Shown here one piece after another: positions 42,206-51,531 of a DNA stretch of 64,000 bases. Each line of letters starts with the position of its first letter. Position 1 is the stretch's first letter. The translations under genes were made by a program, and so were the position numbers. This DNA is from Sedimenticola_A sp040506425 (GTDB taxonomy: Bacteria > Pseudomonadota > Gammaproteobacteria > Chromatiales > Chromatiaceae). The stretch is taken from assembly GCA_965224515.1 (NCBI GenBank), contig OZ245051.1:1612001-1676000 (forward strand), given 5' to 3'. The notes under the pieces are model-generated. The model was given only the letters and a program-made list of their open reading frames with translations. It did no database searches and was not told the DNA's origin.

Positions 42206-44016
42206 GTTCTTCATTAACATATAAAGTAACCCCGGTATTCCCTGAAGCGCACATGTTTGAAGTCAGTATGACAGTGCCAGACCCAGACAGCAGCGGGCAG
42301 TTGCTGGTGATGCCTTCATGGATTCTCGGCAGTTACATGATCAGGGACTTTGCAAAAAACATTGTTACCCTTTCTGCAGTCTCTTGTGAGCGGGTTGTCG
42401 CCTGGGAAAAACAGGATAAGCAGAGTTGGCTTTTTGAGCCTTGTGATGGTCCCCTGGAGATAACCTACCAGGTCTATGCATGGGACCTTTCGGTTAGAAG
42501 TGCCCACCTGGACATCACCCATGGTTATTTCAACGGTACCAGTCTTTTCCTGCGTGTGGCCGGTCAGGAAGATACCCGTTGCGATGTCGAATTACTGCCG
42601 CCAGTTGGCGATGAATATTCTGACTGGCGTGTTGCTACAACCCTTGCACGTAGAGATGCGCCTCAACTAGGTTTCGGGGGGTACCAGGCTGAAAACTATG
42701 ATGAACTTGTCGATCACCCCGTGGAGATGGGGACTTTTGACTACAGTGAATTCGAAGTCGCAGGTGTGCCCCATGGGATTGCTGTCACGGGTCGGCACGA
42801 TGCGGATATGGAACGGCTCTGCAAGGACCTCGAGGCACTCTGTATAACTCATGTTGAGATGTTTGGTGAGCTTCCTGCGATGGAGCATTACCTGTTCCAG
42901 GTAATGGCTGTAGGGGATGGATACGGTGGTCTCGAACATCGCAGCTCAACATCGCTTATCTGCAAAAGAAGTGATCTGCCCAGGAGAGGTGAACTCAAGG
43001 TAACCAAGGGGTACCGCCAGTTCATGGGGCTTGCCAGCCACGAATATTTCCATTTATGGAATGTAAAGCGGATACGTCCGGATGTATTTAAGCAGGCTGA
43101 TCTCACAGAAGAGGTACACACCCGGCTATTGTGGGCTTTCGAGGGGATTACCTCGTACTATGATGACCTCTCTCTTGTGAGGACAGGGCGAGTTGAAGCG
43201 GAGAGTTACCTGGAACTGCTTGCCCAGGTCGTTACGCGAGTAAAGCGTGGAAGCGGCCGCTTCAAGCAGAGTGTTTCGGATTCCAGCTTTGATGCCTGGA
43301 CCAGGTTTTATAAGCAGGACGAGAATGCTCCGAATGCTATTGTCAGTTATTACGCCAAGGGAGCTCTTGTGGCTCTCGCTCTTGATCTGATTATCCGCAT
43401 GAAATCATCTGGCAGACTATCACTGGATGATCTGATGCGGGCGTTGTGGAACAGGCATGGTCGGGTCGACATCGGGGTGCAGGAACACGGGATCGAGGCC
43501 CTTGCCAGCGAAGTGACTGGAATCGACCTCTCAGGCTTCTTTGATCATGCCCTGCGAGGCACCGGTGATCTTGAGCTTGAACCTCTTTTTGATTTTATGG
43601 GGATCGGCTACCAGTTGTGCCCTGCGAAATCAGCTGATGATAATGGCTCAGGAAAAAAACCTGATGATTGTGCACCTGATGTTAAGCCAGTGCTTGGGGC
43701 GCGCATTAAAAACAGTAATGGCAGTGCTGAACTTGCCATTGTTTTTGATGGTGGGGCAGCCCAGTCAGCCGGACTCTCGGCAGGTGATCTGCTCGTCGCT
43801 GTGGATGGTTTGAAAGTCACTGCGGGTAATGTTCACGACCTGGTTGCCAATGTTCCTGAAGGCGCTGTTGTAACGATACATGCCTTTAGAAGGGATGAGC
43901 TCATGGTGTTTCAGCTCGCGCCCCTTCCTGCGCCGGCAGACACCTGCCATCTGTGGATCATAGAGGCTGTCGATGCGGAGATGAAACGGCGCAGGGATGA
44001 GTGGTTGGGATTATGA
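42202..44016 (+). CDS. M61 family metallopeptidase (glycyl aminopeptidase-like) with PDZ domain
   Basis: A 604-residue zinc aminopeptidase. N-terminal beta domain, GDGYGGLEHRSSTSLI near 236-251 (exopeptidase-type motif), and the HExxH zinc site in LASHEYFHLWNVKRIRP near 277-293. A C-terminal PDZ domain lies at about 490-580 (GGAAQSAGLSAGDLLVAVDG). No signal peptide, so cytoplasmic. Length is typical of bacterial M61 proteins. It is coupled to the TerB-like gene upstream and followed by birA after 59 bp. Confidence 0.92.
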   Translation: MSSSLTYKVTPVFPEAHMFEVSMTVPDPDSSGQLLVMPSWILGSYMIRDFAKNIVTLSAVSCERVVAWEKQDKQSWLFEPCDGPLEITYQVYAWDLSVRSAHLDITHGYFNGTSLFLRVAGQEDTRCDVELLPPVGDEYSDWRVATTLARRDAPQLGFGGYQAENYDELVDHPVEMGTFDYSEFEVAGVPHGIAVTGRHDADMERLCKDLEALCITHVEMFGELPAMEHYLFQVMAVGDGYGGLEHRSSTSLICKRSDLPRRGELKVTKGYRQFMGLASHEYFHLWNVKRIRPDVFKQADLTEEVHTRLLWAFEGITSYYDDLSLVRTGRVEAESYLELLAQVVTRVKRGSGRFKQSVSDSSFDAWTRFYKQDENAPNAIVSYYAKGALVALALDLIIRMKSSGRLSLDDLMRALWNRHGRVDIGVQEHGIEALASEVTGIDLSGFFDHALRGTGDLELEPLFDFMGIGYQLCPAKSADDNGSGKKPDDCAPDVKPVLGARIKNSNGSAELAIVFDGGAAQSAGLSAGDLLVAVDGLKVTAGNVHDLVANVPEGAVVTIHAFRRDELMVFQLAPLPAPADTCHLWIIEAVDAEMKRRRDEWLGL

Positions 44017-44075
44017 ATAATCGCTTTCCAATCAATAGTATATGGCCAAGTGGCCGGCTCTGTTAAACTTGCCCG

Positions 44076-45059
44076 ATGGAGACACGTTTCAATATTATCC
44101 GCCTGCTGGCAGACGGACAATTTCATTCCGGTGAAGAGCTGGCCGAGGCCGTTGGTATCAGCCGCGCCGGCATATGGAAGCACCTGAAGCATATTCGCGA
44201 CCGGATGGATATAAGTCTGTTCGCGGTCAAGGGGCGTGGCTATAAGCTGGCTGAGCCCATTGAGTTTCTTGATCAGGATTCAATCTGCACCGGCTTGAAC
44301 CCGGATACCAGAACCCTTTTGGCCCGGGTTGAGATACACGACCAGATCGATTCCACAAACAGTTACCTGATGCAGATTCCTGCCCAGGAAAGTACCTCGG
44401 GACATGTCTGTATTGCTGAACAGCAGACCTCCGGCCGGGGGCGTAGAGGTCGTGACTGGGTATCACCCTTCGGCAGCAACATCTATCTCTCCATCAATTG
44501 GCGATACGGACTTGGGCTTGCTGATCTCAGTGGTTTGAGCCTGGCTGCAGGTATAGCGGTTGCACGCAGTCTCGAGTCCCTGGGTATCGAAGAGGTTGGT
44601 CTCAAGTGGCCCAACGATCTTCTTTGGCGGGGGCGCAAACTTGCCGGGTTGCTGCTCGAGGTTTCCGGTGAACACTCAGGCCCCAGCCGGGTTGTGATCG
44701 GGCTTGGCATGAACACGCGTTTGAGCGATCTCCAGGGCGCGGATATAGACCAGCCCTGGGTTGATCTCTCCAGTCTGCCAGGTGGTGAGGATATATCCCG
44801 TAACCAGCTGGTATCTGTGTTGCTTGATACCCTGTTTCATACCCTCTCGCGGTTTGAATCCCAGGGACTGGCCTGTGAAATAGATGAGTGGAGCCGGTTT
44901 GACCTCTATCACGGGAAGGAGGTTGCGCTGCAGATGGGTGATAACCGCATCGACGGTATTCACAGGGGGATAGATGCATCAGGTGCACTGTTGCTGGAGC
45001 ACCAGGGTGTAACGCGGCCTTATCACGGTGGCGAAGTCAGTTTGAGACCCGTGGTGTGA
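44076..45059 (+). CDS. birA: biotin--[acetyl-CoA-carboxylase] ligase / biotin repressor
   Basis: Attaches biotin to the carrier protein of acetyl-CoA carboxylase and represses biotin genes. The 327 residues have an N-terminal winged helix (LAEAVGISRAGIWKHLKHI, about 23-41). The ligase motif GRGRRGRDWVSPFGSNIYLS lies near 116-135, and KWPNDLLWRGRKLAGLL follows. The presence of the DNA-binding domain makes it bifunctional. The coaX ATG is 6 bp after its stop. Confidence 0.96.
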   Translation: METRFNIIRLLADGQFHSGEELAEAVGISRAGIWKHLKHIRDRMDISLFAVKGRGYKLAEPIEFLDQDSICTGLNPDTRTLLARVEIHDQIDSTNSYLMQIPAQESTSGHVCIAEQQTSGRGRRGRDWVSPFGSNIYLSINWRYGLGLADLSGLSLAAGIAVARSLESLGIEEVGLKWPNDLLWRGRKLAGLLLEVSGEHSGPSRVVIGLGMNTRLSDLQGADIDQPWVDLSSLPGGEDISRNQLVSVLLDTLFHTLSRFESQGLACEIDEWSRFDLYHGKEVALQMGDNRIDGIHRGIDASGALLLEHQGVTRPYHGGEVSLRPVV

Positions 45060-45065
45060 ATCGTA

Positions 45066-45845
45066 ATGTCTGTTGAACCTATTAAAAATGACAGCCTTCT
45101 GCTCGTAGATATAGGCAATACCAATATGAAATGGGCATGGCTGGTTAATGGGCAGATCTCCCCTGTGCAGTCAGTTCCCCATTCCACTGGCAGGTTCGCC
45201 AGGATAGCAGCCTCTTGCTGGGGTAGTGCAGAGCAGCCGGTCAGGGTTGTACTGGCCAACGTCGCGGGAGATGAACTGGAGCGCCAGTTGGCTGACTGGA
45301 CGCAGAATGTGTGGGGGCTCAGCCCAGAGGTTGTTGCCTCTTCCAGGAAGGCCCTGGGGGTTACAAATGCTTACACTGAGCCTTCCCAGCTTGGTGTTGA
45401 CCGGTGGCTGACCCTGGTTGCCGTACATGGACTGCATCCTGGTCCCGCCTGCATTGTGGATTGCGGAACCGCTATAACCGTTGATGTGATGGATGACGGT
45501 GGATCGCACCTGGGAGGTGTGATACTGCCAGGACTCGACCTGATGCGACATGCCCTGCTGGATAAAACAAGAATCCCCCGTATTGAGAAAGTCGATGTCG
45601 AGAATATGCTGGCAACAGATACTGCCAGTGCAGTAGCCTCGGCCAGTATTCATTCAGCCGCGGCCCTGGTTGAACGGGTGATCGGGAAATCCTCACAGAC
45701 ACTTGGAGTGCCCCCCAGCCTGGTACTGACGGGGAGTGATGCGAATATATTGCTGGATGCGTTGGATATATCAGGTATGGTGATTCCTGAGCTGGTAATG
45801 ACGGGGCTTGCACTGGTGGCAACAGATGGAGAGTATGCTGCATGA
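45066..45845 (+). CDS. coaX: type III pantothenate kinase
   Basis: First step of coenzyme A synthesis, the CoaX type that is not feedback-inhibited by CoA. The 259 residues carry LLVDIGNTNMKWAW (about 12-25), GVDRWLTLVA, the catalytic DCGTAITVDV (about 139-148) and GGVILPGLDLM. Its start is 6 bp after birA, and its stop overlaps the SPOR gene ATG by 4 bp. birA-coaX fusion or adjacency is common. Confidence 0.96.
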   Translation: MSVEPIKNDSLLLVDIGNTNMKWAWLVNGQISPVQSVPHSTGRFARIAASCWGSAEQPVRVVLANVAGDELERQLADWTQNVWGLSPEVVASSRKALGVTNAYTEPSQLGVDRWLTLVAVHGLHPGPACIVDCGTAITVDVMDDGGSHLGGVILPGLDLMRHALLDKTRIPRIEKVDVENMLATDTASAVASASIHSAAALVERVIGKSSQTLGVPPSLVLTGSDANILLDALDISGMVIPELVMTGLALVATDGEYAA

Positions 45846-46687
45846 GATGGTTATTTCTATTGCTGCTGCTGATCAATGGCGGGATCTTCATCTGGGGTTA
45901 CAGCAGCGAGGGAGAGCAGGCTGTCCAGACACCTGTTGTCTCTTCTCCTGGTGTAGGCAATATCAGGCTTCTGTCTGAGCTCTCATCGGAAGACGAAGTT
46001 CAGCCCGAGGCTGATGATCCGGTTCAGGGACGTCTTCCCGAAGTGGTCAAGCGTGAGCCGGTGCCTGTCGAGCAAGAGACGCCAGAGATTACCGCTACTG
46101 TTGATGGTGTGGCAGAAGAAACGCAGGCAGCGGTGGATGGCGGAGAGCAGGTTGCGACAGAGGATGAACCAGTGGAAACACTCCCCGCTGCACCAGAACC
46201 GGTGTTGAGCCAGCCTTATTGCGGCGTACTTGGGCCCCTGGAAAAGTCTGAAGCGGCCAAGGCGATTGCCGCGCAGCTGAATCAGCTTGGATTCGAAACA
46301 TCATCCCGTGAACAGTCCCTGGTCAGAACAACCGGGTACTGGGTACTGATTCCCGCCGCTAAAGATCAGCAGGGTGCAATCAAAAATCTGAAGGCTCTGC
46401 AGGATAAAGGGTTTAAGGATGTGCGGCGCTTTCTCCAGGGACCCTTGAAAAATGCTATTTCACTTGGCGCCTTCTCACGTCGGGTTAATGCCCAAAGCCG
46501 GCGTGCTGAGGTTGAGGCCAGTGGATTCAAGGTGGAGGTCAGACCCAGGATAAGCGACAGTATTGTCTACTGGATCGACCTTCGCCTGGCAACGGGAGGA
46601 GCTGAGCGGGCTGCCGACATTCTGCGCAGTAACTATCCTGGCCTCGAAATTCGAAAACAAAGCTGTCCACGCATTGTCAGACCCTGA
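45842..46687 (+). CDS. SPOR domain-containing membrane protein
   Basis: A 281-residue protein. N-terminal membrane segment MRWLFLLLLLINGGIFIWGY, then an acidic Pro/Glu/Val-rich linker (about 25-120). The C-terminal region with YCGVLGPLEKSEAAKAIA, GYWVLIPAAKDQQGAI and AISLGAFSRRVNAQSR is a SPOR-type peptidoglycan-binding fold. It likely acts at the envelope or septum. It is the third gene of the birA-coaX-SPOR set. A promoter for the following tRNA lies in its last codons. Confidence 0.88.
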   Translation: MRWLFLLLLLINGGIFIWGYSSEGEQAVQTPVVSSPGVGNIRLLSELSSEDEVQPEADDPVQGRLPEVVKREPVPVEQETPEITATVDGVAEETQAAVDGGEQVATEDEPVETLPAAPEPVLSQPYCGVLGPLEKSEAAKAIAAQLNQLGFETSSREQSLVRTTGYWVLIPAAKDQQGAIKNLKALQDKGFKDVRRFLQGPLKNAISLGAFSRRVNAQSRRAEVEASGFKVEVRPRISDSIVYWIDLRLATGGAERAADILRSNYPGLEIRKQSCPRIVRP

Positions 46688-46702
46688 AGGATCTTCTAGA
46701 AT
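46674..46702 (+). promoter_or_regulatory. promoter of tRNA-Thr
   Basis: TTGTCA (46674-46679), 17-bp spacer, TAGAAT (46697-46702), then AGCGCCTC, a GC-rich discriminator. The -35 lies inside the end of the SPOR coding region. Confidence 0.7.
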
Positions 46703-46723
46703 AGCGCCTCTTGAACGAATTAC

Positions 46724-46799
46724 GCCGGTGTAGCTCAGTTGGTAGAGCGCCTCACTTGTAATGAGGATGTCGTGGGTTCGACTCCTATCACCGGCTCCA
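46724..46799 (+). tRNA. tRNA-Thr (TGT)
   Basis: GCCGGTGTAGCTCAG... to encoded CCA; acceptor GCCGGTG / CACCGGC. Anticodon TGT at 46757-46759 in loop CTTGTAA. Confidence 0.97.
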
Positions 46800-46807
46800 T
46801 CTTCCCG

Positions 46808-46834
46808 AAAAAGCCCCTGCAAAGGGGCTTTTTT
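46808..46834 (+). terminator. terminator of tRNA-Thr
   Basis: AAGCCCC TGCAAA GGGGCTT stem then T6. Confidence 0.9.
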
Positions 46835-47007
46835 GTTTCCATTGCTTCCTGCTTTTTTCCGGCTTTCTTGTATCTACCGCAGGATCTCTCCGGGTGAAGA
46901 GCTCTCAAGTTTCTGCAGCCCCCGGACGATATGAGATGTAGGGCAGTCGTCGGTGATACCATTACCGTATCAGCCGAGAGCAAATTTGCAGTCTAGGGGA
47001 GTGAGCC

Positions 47008-47310
47008 ATGTCGGTGTCAGCAACGGAATCATCCGATAACAGTGAAGTTACCATTCATGTCTCAGGTCGCTTTGATTTTTCCTGCCACCAGGATTTTCTG
47101 CAGGCATATACTTCGTTTCCGAAGGGCGAGAAAAGCTATATCGTGGACCTGTCTGAAACCGAATATATGGACAGTTCGGCCATGGGTATGCTGCTGCAAT
47201 TGCGCGAGCATGGAGACAAGGAGACCGGGGTCGCTCTGAGCAATGCAAATGAAGGGGTCAGGGAGGTTCTTCGAATCGCCAACTTCGATAAACTGTTTAC
47301 CATCGGCTGA
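47008..47310 (+). CDS. STAS domain protein (anti-sigma factor antagonist-like)
   Basis: A 100-residue single STAS domain. VSGRFDFSCHQDFLQAY, YIVDLSETEYMDSSAMGMLLQL and VREVLRIANFDKLF are the typical blocks. The phosphorylatable Ser is in YMDSSAMGML (about residues 52-61). Such proteins take part in partner switching with a kinase and phosphatase, none of which is in view, so its partner is unknown. The start has AGGGGAGTGAGCC upstream. Confidence 0.9.
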   Translation: MSVSATESSDNSEVTIHVSGRFDFSCHQDFLQAYTSFPKGEKSYIVDLSETEYMDSSAMGMLLQLREHGDKETGVALSNANEGVREVLRIANFDKLFTIG

Positions 47311-47433
47311 CGTTCAGTCAGCCATGAAAGGCCTTTTTTTGCAGGTGAAAGCTGTTTATTTCTCTTTGATTTAACTGGATATTCGGCTTCAATTCACCTA
47401 TCCTTCCCCGATTTCCTTTCAGGGTCGGGTATT

Positions 47434-48525
47434 ATGGGTTTCAAATGCGGTATCGTGGGTCTCCCGAACGTGGGCAAGTCCACTCTTTTCAATGCGCTGA
47501 CTCAGGCGACCATAGCGGCTGAGAACTATCCTTTTTGCACAATTGATCCCAATGTGGGCGTGGTTCCGGTTGCCGATCCGCGCCAGGACGTCATTGCCGA
47601 GATTGTCCAGCCACAGAATATAATCCCCACCACCATGCAGTTTGTCGATATTGCCGGCCTGGTTGAAGGCGCCTCAAAGGGTGAGGGCCTGGGTAACAAG
47701 TTCCTGGCCAATATCCGTGAAACCGATGCGATCTGCCATGTAGTACGCTGCTTTCACAACGATGACGTTGTGCACGTGGTTGGCAAGGTTGAGCCTCTCT
47801 CTGATATTGAAGTGATCAATACCGAACTTGCCCTGGCGGATATGGAGTCAGTGGAGAAGGCGCTGCTCAAGGCAGGCAAGCAGGCCAAGACAGGCGATAA
47901 AAAGATCCTGGCCCAGAAAGCGCTGCTGGAGAGGGTCAAGGATCATCTGGATGCAGGAAACCCTGTGCGCTCTCTGGAGCTGGACGAAGATGAGTCGCTG
48001 ACCGTCAGGGAGCTGCATCTGCTGACTACCAAACCGACCCTATATATCGCCAACGTTTCCGAAGACGGTTTCGAGAATAACCCCCTTCTGGATGCTGTGA
48101 GCGAGTTCGCCCACGCTGAAGGTTCTGAAGTGGTGGCTGTATGCGCATCAATCGAGGCTGAAATTGCAGAGCTTGATGATGATGAGAAGCAGGAGTTCCT
48201 GGAGGATATGGGACTTCACGAGCCGGGTCTGAACCGAGTTGTCCGCGCCGGTTACAAACTGCTTGGCCTGGAAACCTATTTTACCGCTGGAGAGAAAGAG
48301 GTCCGGGCATGGACTATCCCTATGGATGCCACCGCCCCTCAGGCAGCCGGCGTGATCCACACTGATTTCGAACGCGGTTTCATCAGGGCCGAGGTCGTTT
48401 CTTACGATGATTTCGTGGCCTGCAAGGGGGAGCAGGGAGCGAAAGAGGCTGGCAAACTCCGCTCTGAAGGCAAGGAGTACGTGGTCAAGGATGGTGACGT
48501 TATCCACTTCCGATTCAATGTTTGA
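47434..48525 (+). CDS. ychF: redox-regulated ribosome-binding ATPase YchF
   Basis: An Obg-family P-loop protein that prefers ATP. At 363 residues it equals the E. coli length. G1 GLPNVGKSTLFNALTQ (about 8-23), FCTIDPNVGVV switch region, DIAGLVEGASKGEGLGNKFL (about 70-89), a coiled-coil insertion and a C-terminal TGS domain (RAWTIPMDATAPQAAGVIH). The DxxG is DIAG. Monocistronic. In many gammaproteobacteria it neighbours pth, which is not the case here. Confidence 0.96.
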   Translation: MGFKCGIVGLPNVGKSTLFNALTQATIAAENYPFCTIDPNVGVVPVADPRQDVIAEIVQPQNIIPTTMQFVDIAGLVEGASKGEGLGNKFLANIRETDAICHVVRCFHNDDVVHVVGKVEPLSDIEVINTELALADMESVEKALLKAGKQAKTGDKKILAQKALLERVKDHLDAGNPVRSLELDEDESLTVRELHLLTTKPTLYIANVSEDGFENNPLLDAVSEFAHAEGSEVVAVCASIEAEIAELDDDEKQEFLEDMGLHEPGLNRVVRAGYKLLGLETYFTAGEKEVRAWTIPMDATAPQAAGVIHTDFERGFIRAEVVSYDDFVACKGEQGAKEAGKLRSEGKEYVVKDGDVIHFRFNV

Positions 48526-48549
48526 TGGCTGTGGTCAGGACTCTGGCTA

Positions 48550-48578
48550 TTGACACTGAGCGTGGCGATAGTTATATT
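48550..48578 (+). promoter_or_regulatory. promoter of tRNA-Met
   Basis: Consensus TTGACA (48550-48555), 17-bp spacer, TATATT (48573-48578). Confidence 0.75.
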
Positions 48579-48592
48579 TGCCCGCCTTTCCT

Positions 48593-48669
48593 GGCTACGT
48601 AGCTCAGTTGGTGAGAGCGACGGACTCATAACCCGTAGGTCGGTGGTTCAATTCCACCCGTAGCCACCA
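48593..48669 (+). tRNA. tRNA-Met (CAT), elongator type
   Basis: GGCTACGTAGCTCAGTTGGT... to encoded CCA; acceptor GGCTACG / CGTAGCC. Anticodon CAT at 48626-48628 in loop CTCATAA. The fully paired first acceptor position and GGCTACG opening match the E. coli elongator tRNA-Met rather than the initiator. A CAT tRNA-Ile2 is less likely. Confidence 0.93.
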
Positions 48670-48674
48670 AATAG

Positions 48675-48714
48675 AAAAGCCCCCTGGTCCCATATGGACA
48701 GGGGGCTTTTTTTT
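48675..48714 (+). terminator. terminator of tRNA-Met
   Basis: AAAAGCCCCCTGTCC-type stem (AGCCCCCTGGTCC / GGACAGGGGGCT) around a short loop, then T8. Confidence 0.9.
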
Positions 48715-48755
48715 CGGATGCTTTACGGGCTATGTGATGAGTGAGTACCGTCTAT

Positions 48756-50454
48756 TTATGCTGAGGGAAACTGGAGTGTTTTCACGATGCCTGCAGTGAT
48801 AAAGCGGTTTTTACCCGAGGTCTTTGCCTGGTAGAGGGCATCATCGGCGATCTTTATCAGGGTCTCGGCGTCCTTGGCATGGCCGGGGTATGTTGCGATC
48901 CCGATGGAGATGGTGTGATCACTCAGTGCAGTCTCTCTCACCGTCAGGGTGAGTTTTCTGACCTGGTTGCACAGGCGGACTGCCAGTTCTTCAATATTTT
49001 TTTCGGTGAGGTCTGGGCAGACCAGGCAGAACTCCTCACCCCCATACCGGCTGAGTGTGTCCTCCTTGCGGGTACACAGCCGCATCTCCGCGGCTATCTG
49101 TTTCAGTACCAAATCCCCGACATCATGACCGTAGTTGTCGTTGAAAGTCTTGAAGTCATCGATATCGATCATCATGACGCCCAGTGTGGAATCTTTGCGA
49201 TCTGCCTGGCTGATGGACTGCTGCAGGGATTCCATCAGGTAGCGCCTGTTGAAAAGGCCGGTCAGGGGGTCTCTGATGGCCTGCTGTTTCAGACTCTCCC
49301 TGAGCTGCAGGCTGGCGAGGGTTATCGATATCTGCTCAGACAGGGTTTGGGCCATTTTGATGTCCCTTTCTGTCCATTCATCCTCGTCAGTCAACGCGGT
49401 GAAAGAGCCCAGTGTCTCCCCCTGGGCAATGAGAGGAATGCAGAGGCTCTGTTTGAACTCTGCGTGCGTGAGGTGGGTGCAGGTCATGCCGATGTCATCA
49501 TCGTTTGAGAGGTGCATGCGCCCCTTGCGCATGGCCCAGCAGGTGTCGGGGCTGAACTGTTGCTCGTCTGGCCACTCTCCCCCCCCAGCATACGAGCATC
49601 TCTTCGGCATTGCGTGACGACTTGGTGATGAAAATGGCACCACGTGTTTCCGGCAGCAGACGGCCGATCATGTGATGAATAACCTCAGCGGCCTCGTCCA
49701 TCTTGCTGCACGCACTCAGGGAGCTTCCCAGTCGCTGCAAGAGGTTGATGCTCTTGGTGCGCTCTGCGACTTTCTGCTCCAAAAGCCGGGTTGTCTGTTG
49801 GGCTCGGGAAGCAAGGTGGCGGCCGCCGGCAATGCCGATCAGAATGATGGCGACTGCCCCGGTGAGGGCTGCAGAGTAGAAAGCCAGCTTGATAGGGAAG
49901 AAGTGCGCCAGCATATGATCTGTCGAGCGTGCGGCACGGACCACGTGAAAGTGGCGCATGTTGTGGCTGTGGGAGGCATCGGATTCGTGCCCATGTTCAA
50001 TGGGCTCTTCGCCTACCAGTTGCCGCACGGCAAAGTAGAGCATCTCATGCTTCAGGGTATCACTGTACCTGAGGGAGTGGCCCTTGCCCTTGCTCAGGGC
50101 GTCGATTAATTCAGGGCGATCGGCATAACTATCGGCGGTTTCAATTTGTGAGGCGGAAAGATCGGAGTCCCCCAAAATCCTGCCGTCATTCATCAAGATG
50201 GTGATCCTGGCGTCCGAGGCCGTGCCCAACTCATCGGCGAGTTGATCCATGATGGCGATATCGTGCTCGATCCCGTAGGGTTTCAGGGCTGTAGCGGTGG
50301 TGGAGGCGATAGCCTCCAGCTCATTGCGCACCTCTTCCACGAGTTGACGATTGACGAAGCTGTTCAATGCCAACAGCAGGAGTAGCGTTACCGGCAGGAG
50401 CACCAGTGCCGGGATCAGCATGAACTTCAGACGGATATCCATTTCCACGCACAC
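48756..50454 (-). pseudogene. membrane GAF-GGDEF diguanylate cyclase, frameshifted in a G8 tract
   Basis: Reading minus-strand: an N-terminal half (50454 to about 49580) with membrane segment about 11-30, an extracytoplasmic sensor region, a second membrane segment near 187-208 and the start of a GAF domain. A second frame carries the rest of the GAF and a GGDEF domain with DPLTGLFNRRYL and active-site RYGGEEF, then ISIGIATYP. The frames meet at a run of eight G (plus-strand C at 49579-49586). With seven G the text would read CWGGEWPDEQ in one frame and the protein would be about 565 residues. It is a genuine frameshift, a phase-variable tract or a base-calling error. The start is GTG 50454, behind GAAAGG. 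Confidence 0.85.
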
Positions 50455-50584
50455 AAAAGGCCTTTCGTACTACTACTGTAGCAGTAGACGCCCGGGAAAG
50501 GGTTTCCTGATTACAGGCTGGGATGGTTGGTCGGGTATATCGGGGAACCCCTCTCTTCCAAGAGAGGGGGATGGCCCCAATGTA

Positions 50585-51166
50585 TTATTTTGCAGGGTCG
50601 AAGCTGAACTTCTGGCCGGCCACTGTGGCCTCGTACATCAAGCCCTTTTTGGGCAGGGTGAAGACGGCCACGCCATTTTCATAATCGGCATCTGCAGACA
50701 CTCCGGCTGTAACAGCAATGGCCGATGCCTGGGCTCCGAGCTCAAAATTTCCACCCTTGAAATCATCCAGGGTGTGTTTGTCTTTGAAAAATATGACTTC
50801 AATGTAGGTCTGGCCGCCAAGCTGGAAGCCAAAACTGACCTGGGTCAGGCTGGCTGTGCCGATATAGCGCCCTTTCTGGTAGACCTCGCCCTCACCATAT
50901 GCTCCGCCCAGGCCGATGCCTGCTTTGCCTACGGTGGGGAAGATGGCGTAGCCGTAGGCTTTCTGGAAGAAAATATTCAGGCTGGAGTCCTCGGCCTTCA
51001 AGCGTGCTATCGCCTGGTCGACAGCTCTATTGCCAGATTTTCCCGAACTGGCCTTTGACTCCTCTTTTCGGGGGTCCCAGCCGGCTTGTGCGGGGGGCAT
51101 GACTCCCAGTGACGCCACCAGTGCGATCAGGGTTGAGGCGAATAATCTGCGTGTAGTGCTGCCCAT
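50585..51166 (-). CDS. SYLF (YSC84-like) domain lipid-binding protein
   Basis: A 193-residue exported protein. Signal peptide about 1-28 (ends PPAQAGW). The SYLF/Ysc84 domain has AYGYAIFPTVGKAGIGLGGAYGEG, SLTQVSFGFQLGGQTYIEVIFF and QASAIAVTAGVSADADY. The family binds phosphoinositide-like lipids in eukaryotes; the bacterial role is unknown. AGGAGGAGAC sits before the ATG, a strong Shine-Dalgarno. Monocistronic. Confidence 0.92.
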   Translation of the reverse strand: MGSTTRRLFASTLIALVASLGVMPPAQAGWDPRKEESKASSGKSGNRAVDQAIARLKAEDSSLNIFFQKAYGYAIFPTVGKAGIGLGGAYGEGEVYQKGRYIGTASLTQVSFGFQLGGQTYIEVIFFKDKHTLDDFKGGNFELGAQASAIAVTAGVSADADYENGVAVFTLPKKGLMYEATVAGQKFSFDPAK

Positions 51167-51385
51167 GTCTCCTCCTACGGGAATCTATGTTGATCAGTCT
51201 TCGTTTAACTATACATGGATTTCAGAGGGGTGCATCCGGCCAGGTTTCCACTTATCAGACAGGGAACTTTCCATGCAAAACCGGGTCCCACCTACATGAG
51301 CATTGGTACAGCTGTGTCAGTGCTCGCTTTCTTAAGTGTGCTTTTTGTTCATTTAGGACTCCCCTCTGGACGTAAAGTCTGGTTC

Positions 51386-51417
51386 GCCGGTGCCCAAATC
51401 AGGGCGCCGGCTTTTTT
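51386..51417 (+). terminator. strong terminator with no obvious gene upstream
   Basis: GCCGGTGCCC AAATCA GGGCGCCGGC forms a 10-bp stem (one G-T pair) followed by T6. It points rightward. The 51167-51385 stretch before it has only short, weak ORFs, so the transcript it ends is unknown. The whole 51167-51600 gap otherwise holds the amtB control region. Confidence 0.7.
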
Positions 51418-51450
51418 CTTTGCACTATAACGGGTCGGGCCTGCTGTCAT

Positions 51451-51470
51451 TGCGCACAATAATGGTGCGC
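51451..51470. promoter_or_regulatory. probable NtrC binding site upstream of amtB
   Basis: TGCGCACAATAATGGTGCGC closely matches the NtrC palindrome (TGCACYA-N-TGGTGCA type). A half-like match, TGCACTATAACGGGTC, is at 51421-51436. Both lie about 100-130 bp upstream of the predicted sigma-54 start. Confidence 0.65.
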
Positions 51471-51531
51471 GATATTGTCGGTATTGAGGTTGTTTGTTGT
51501 TAATCCATTGAATTTGCAGACTTTTATATGT

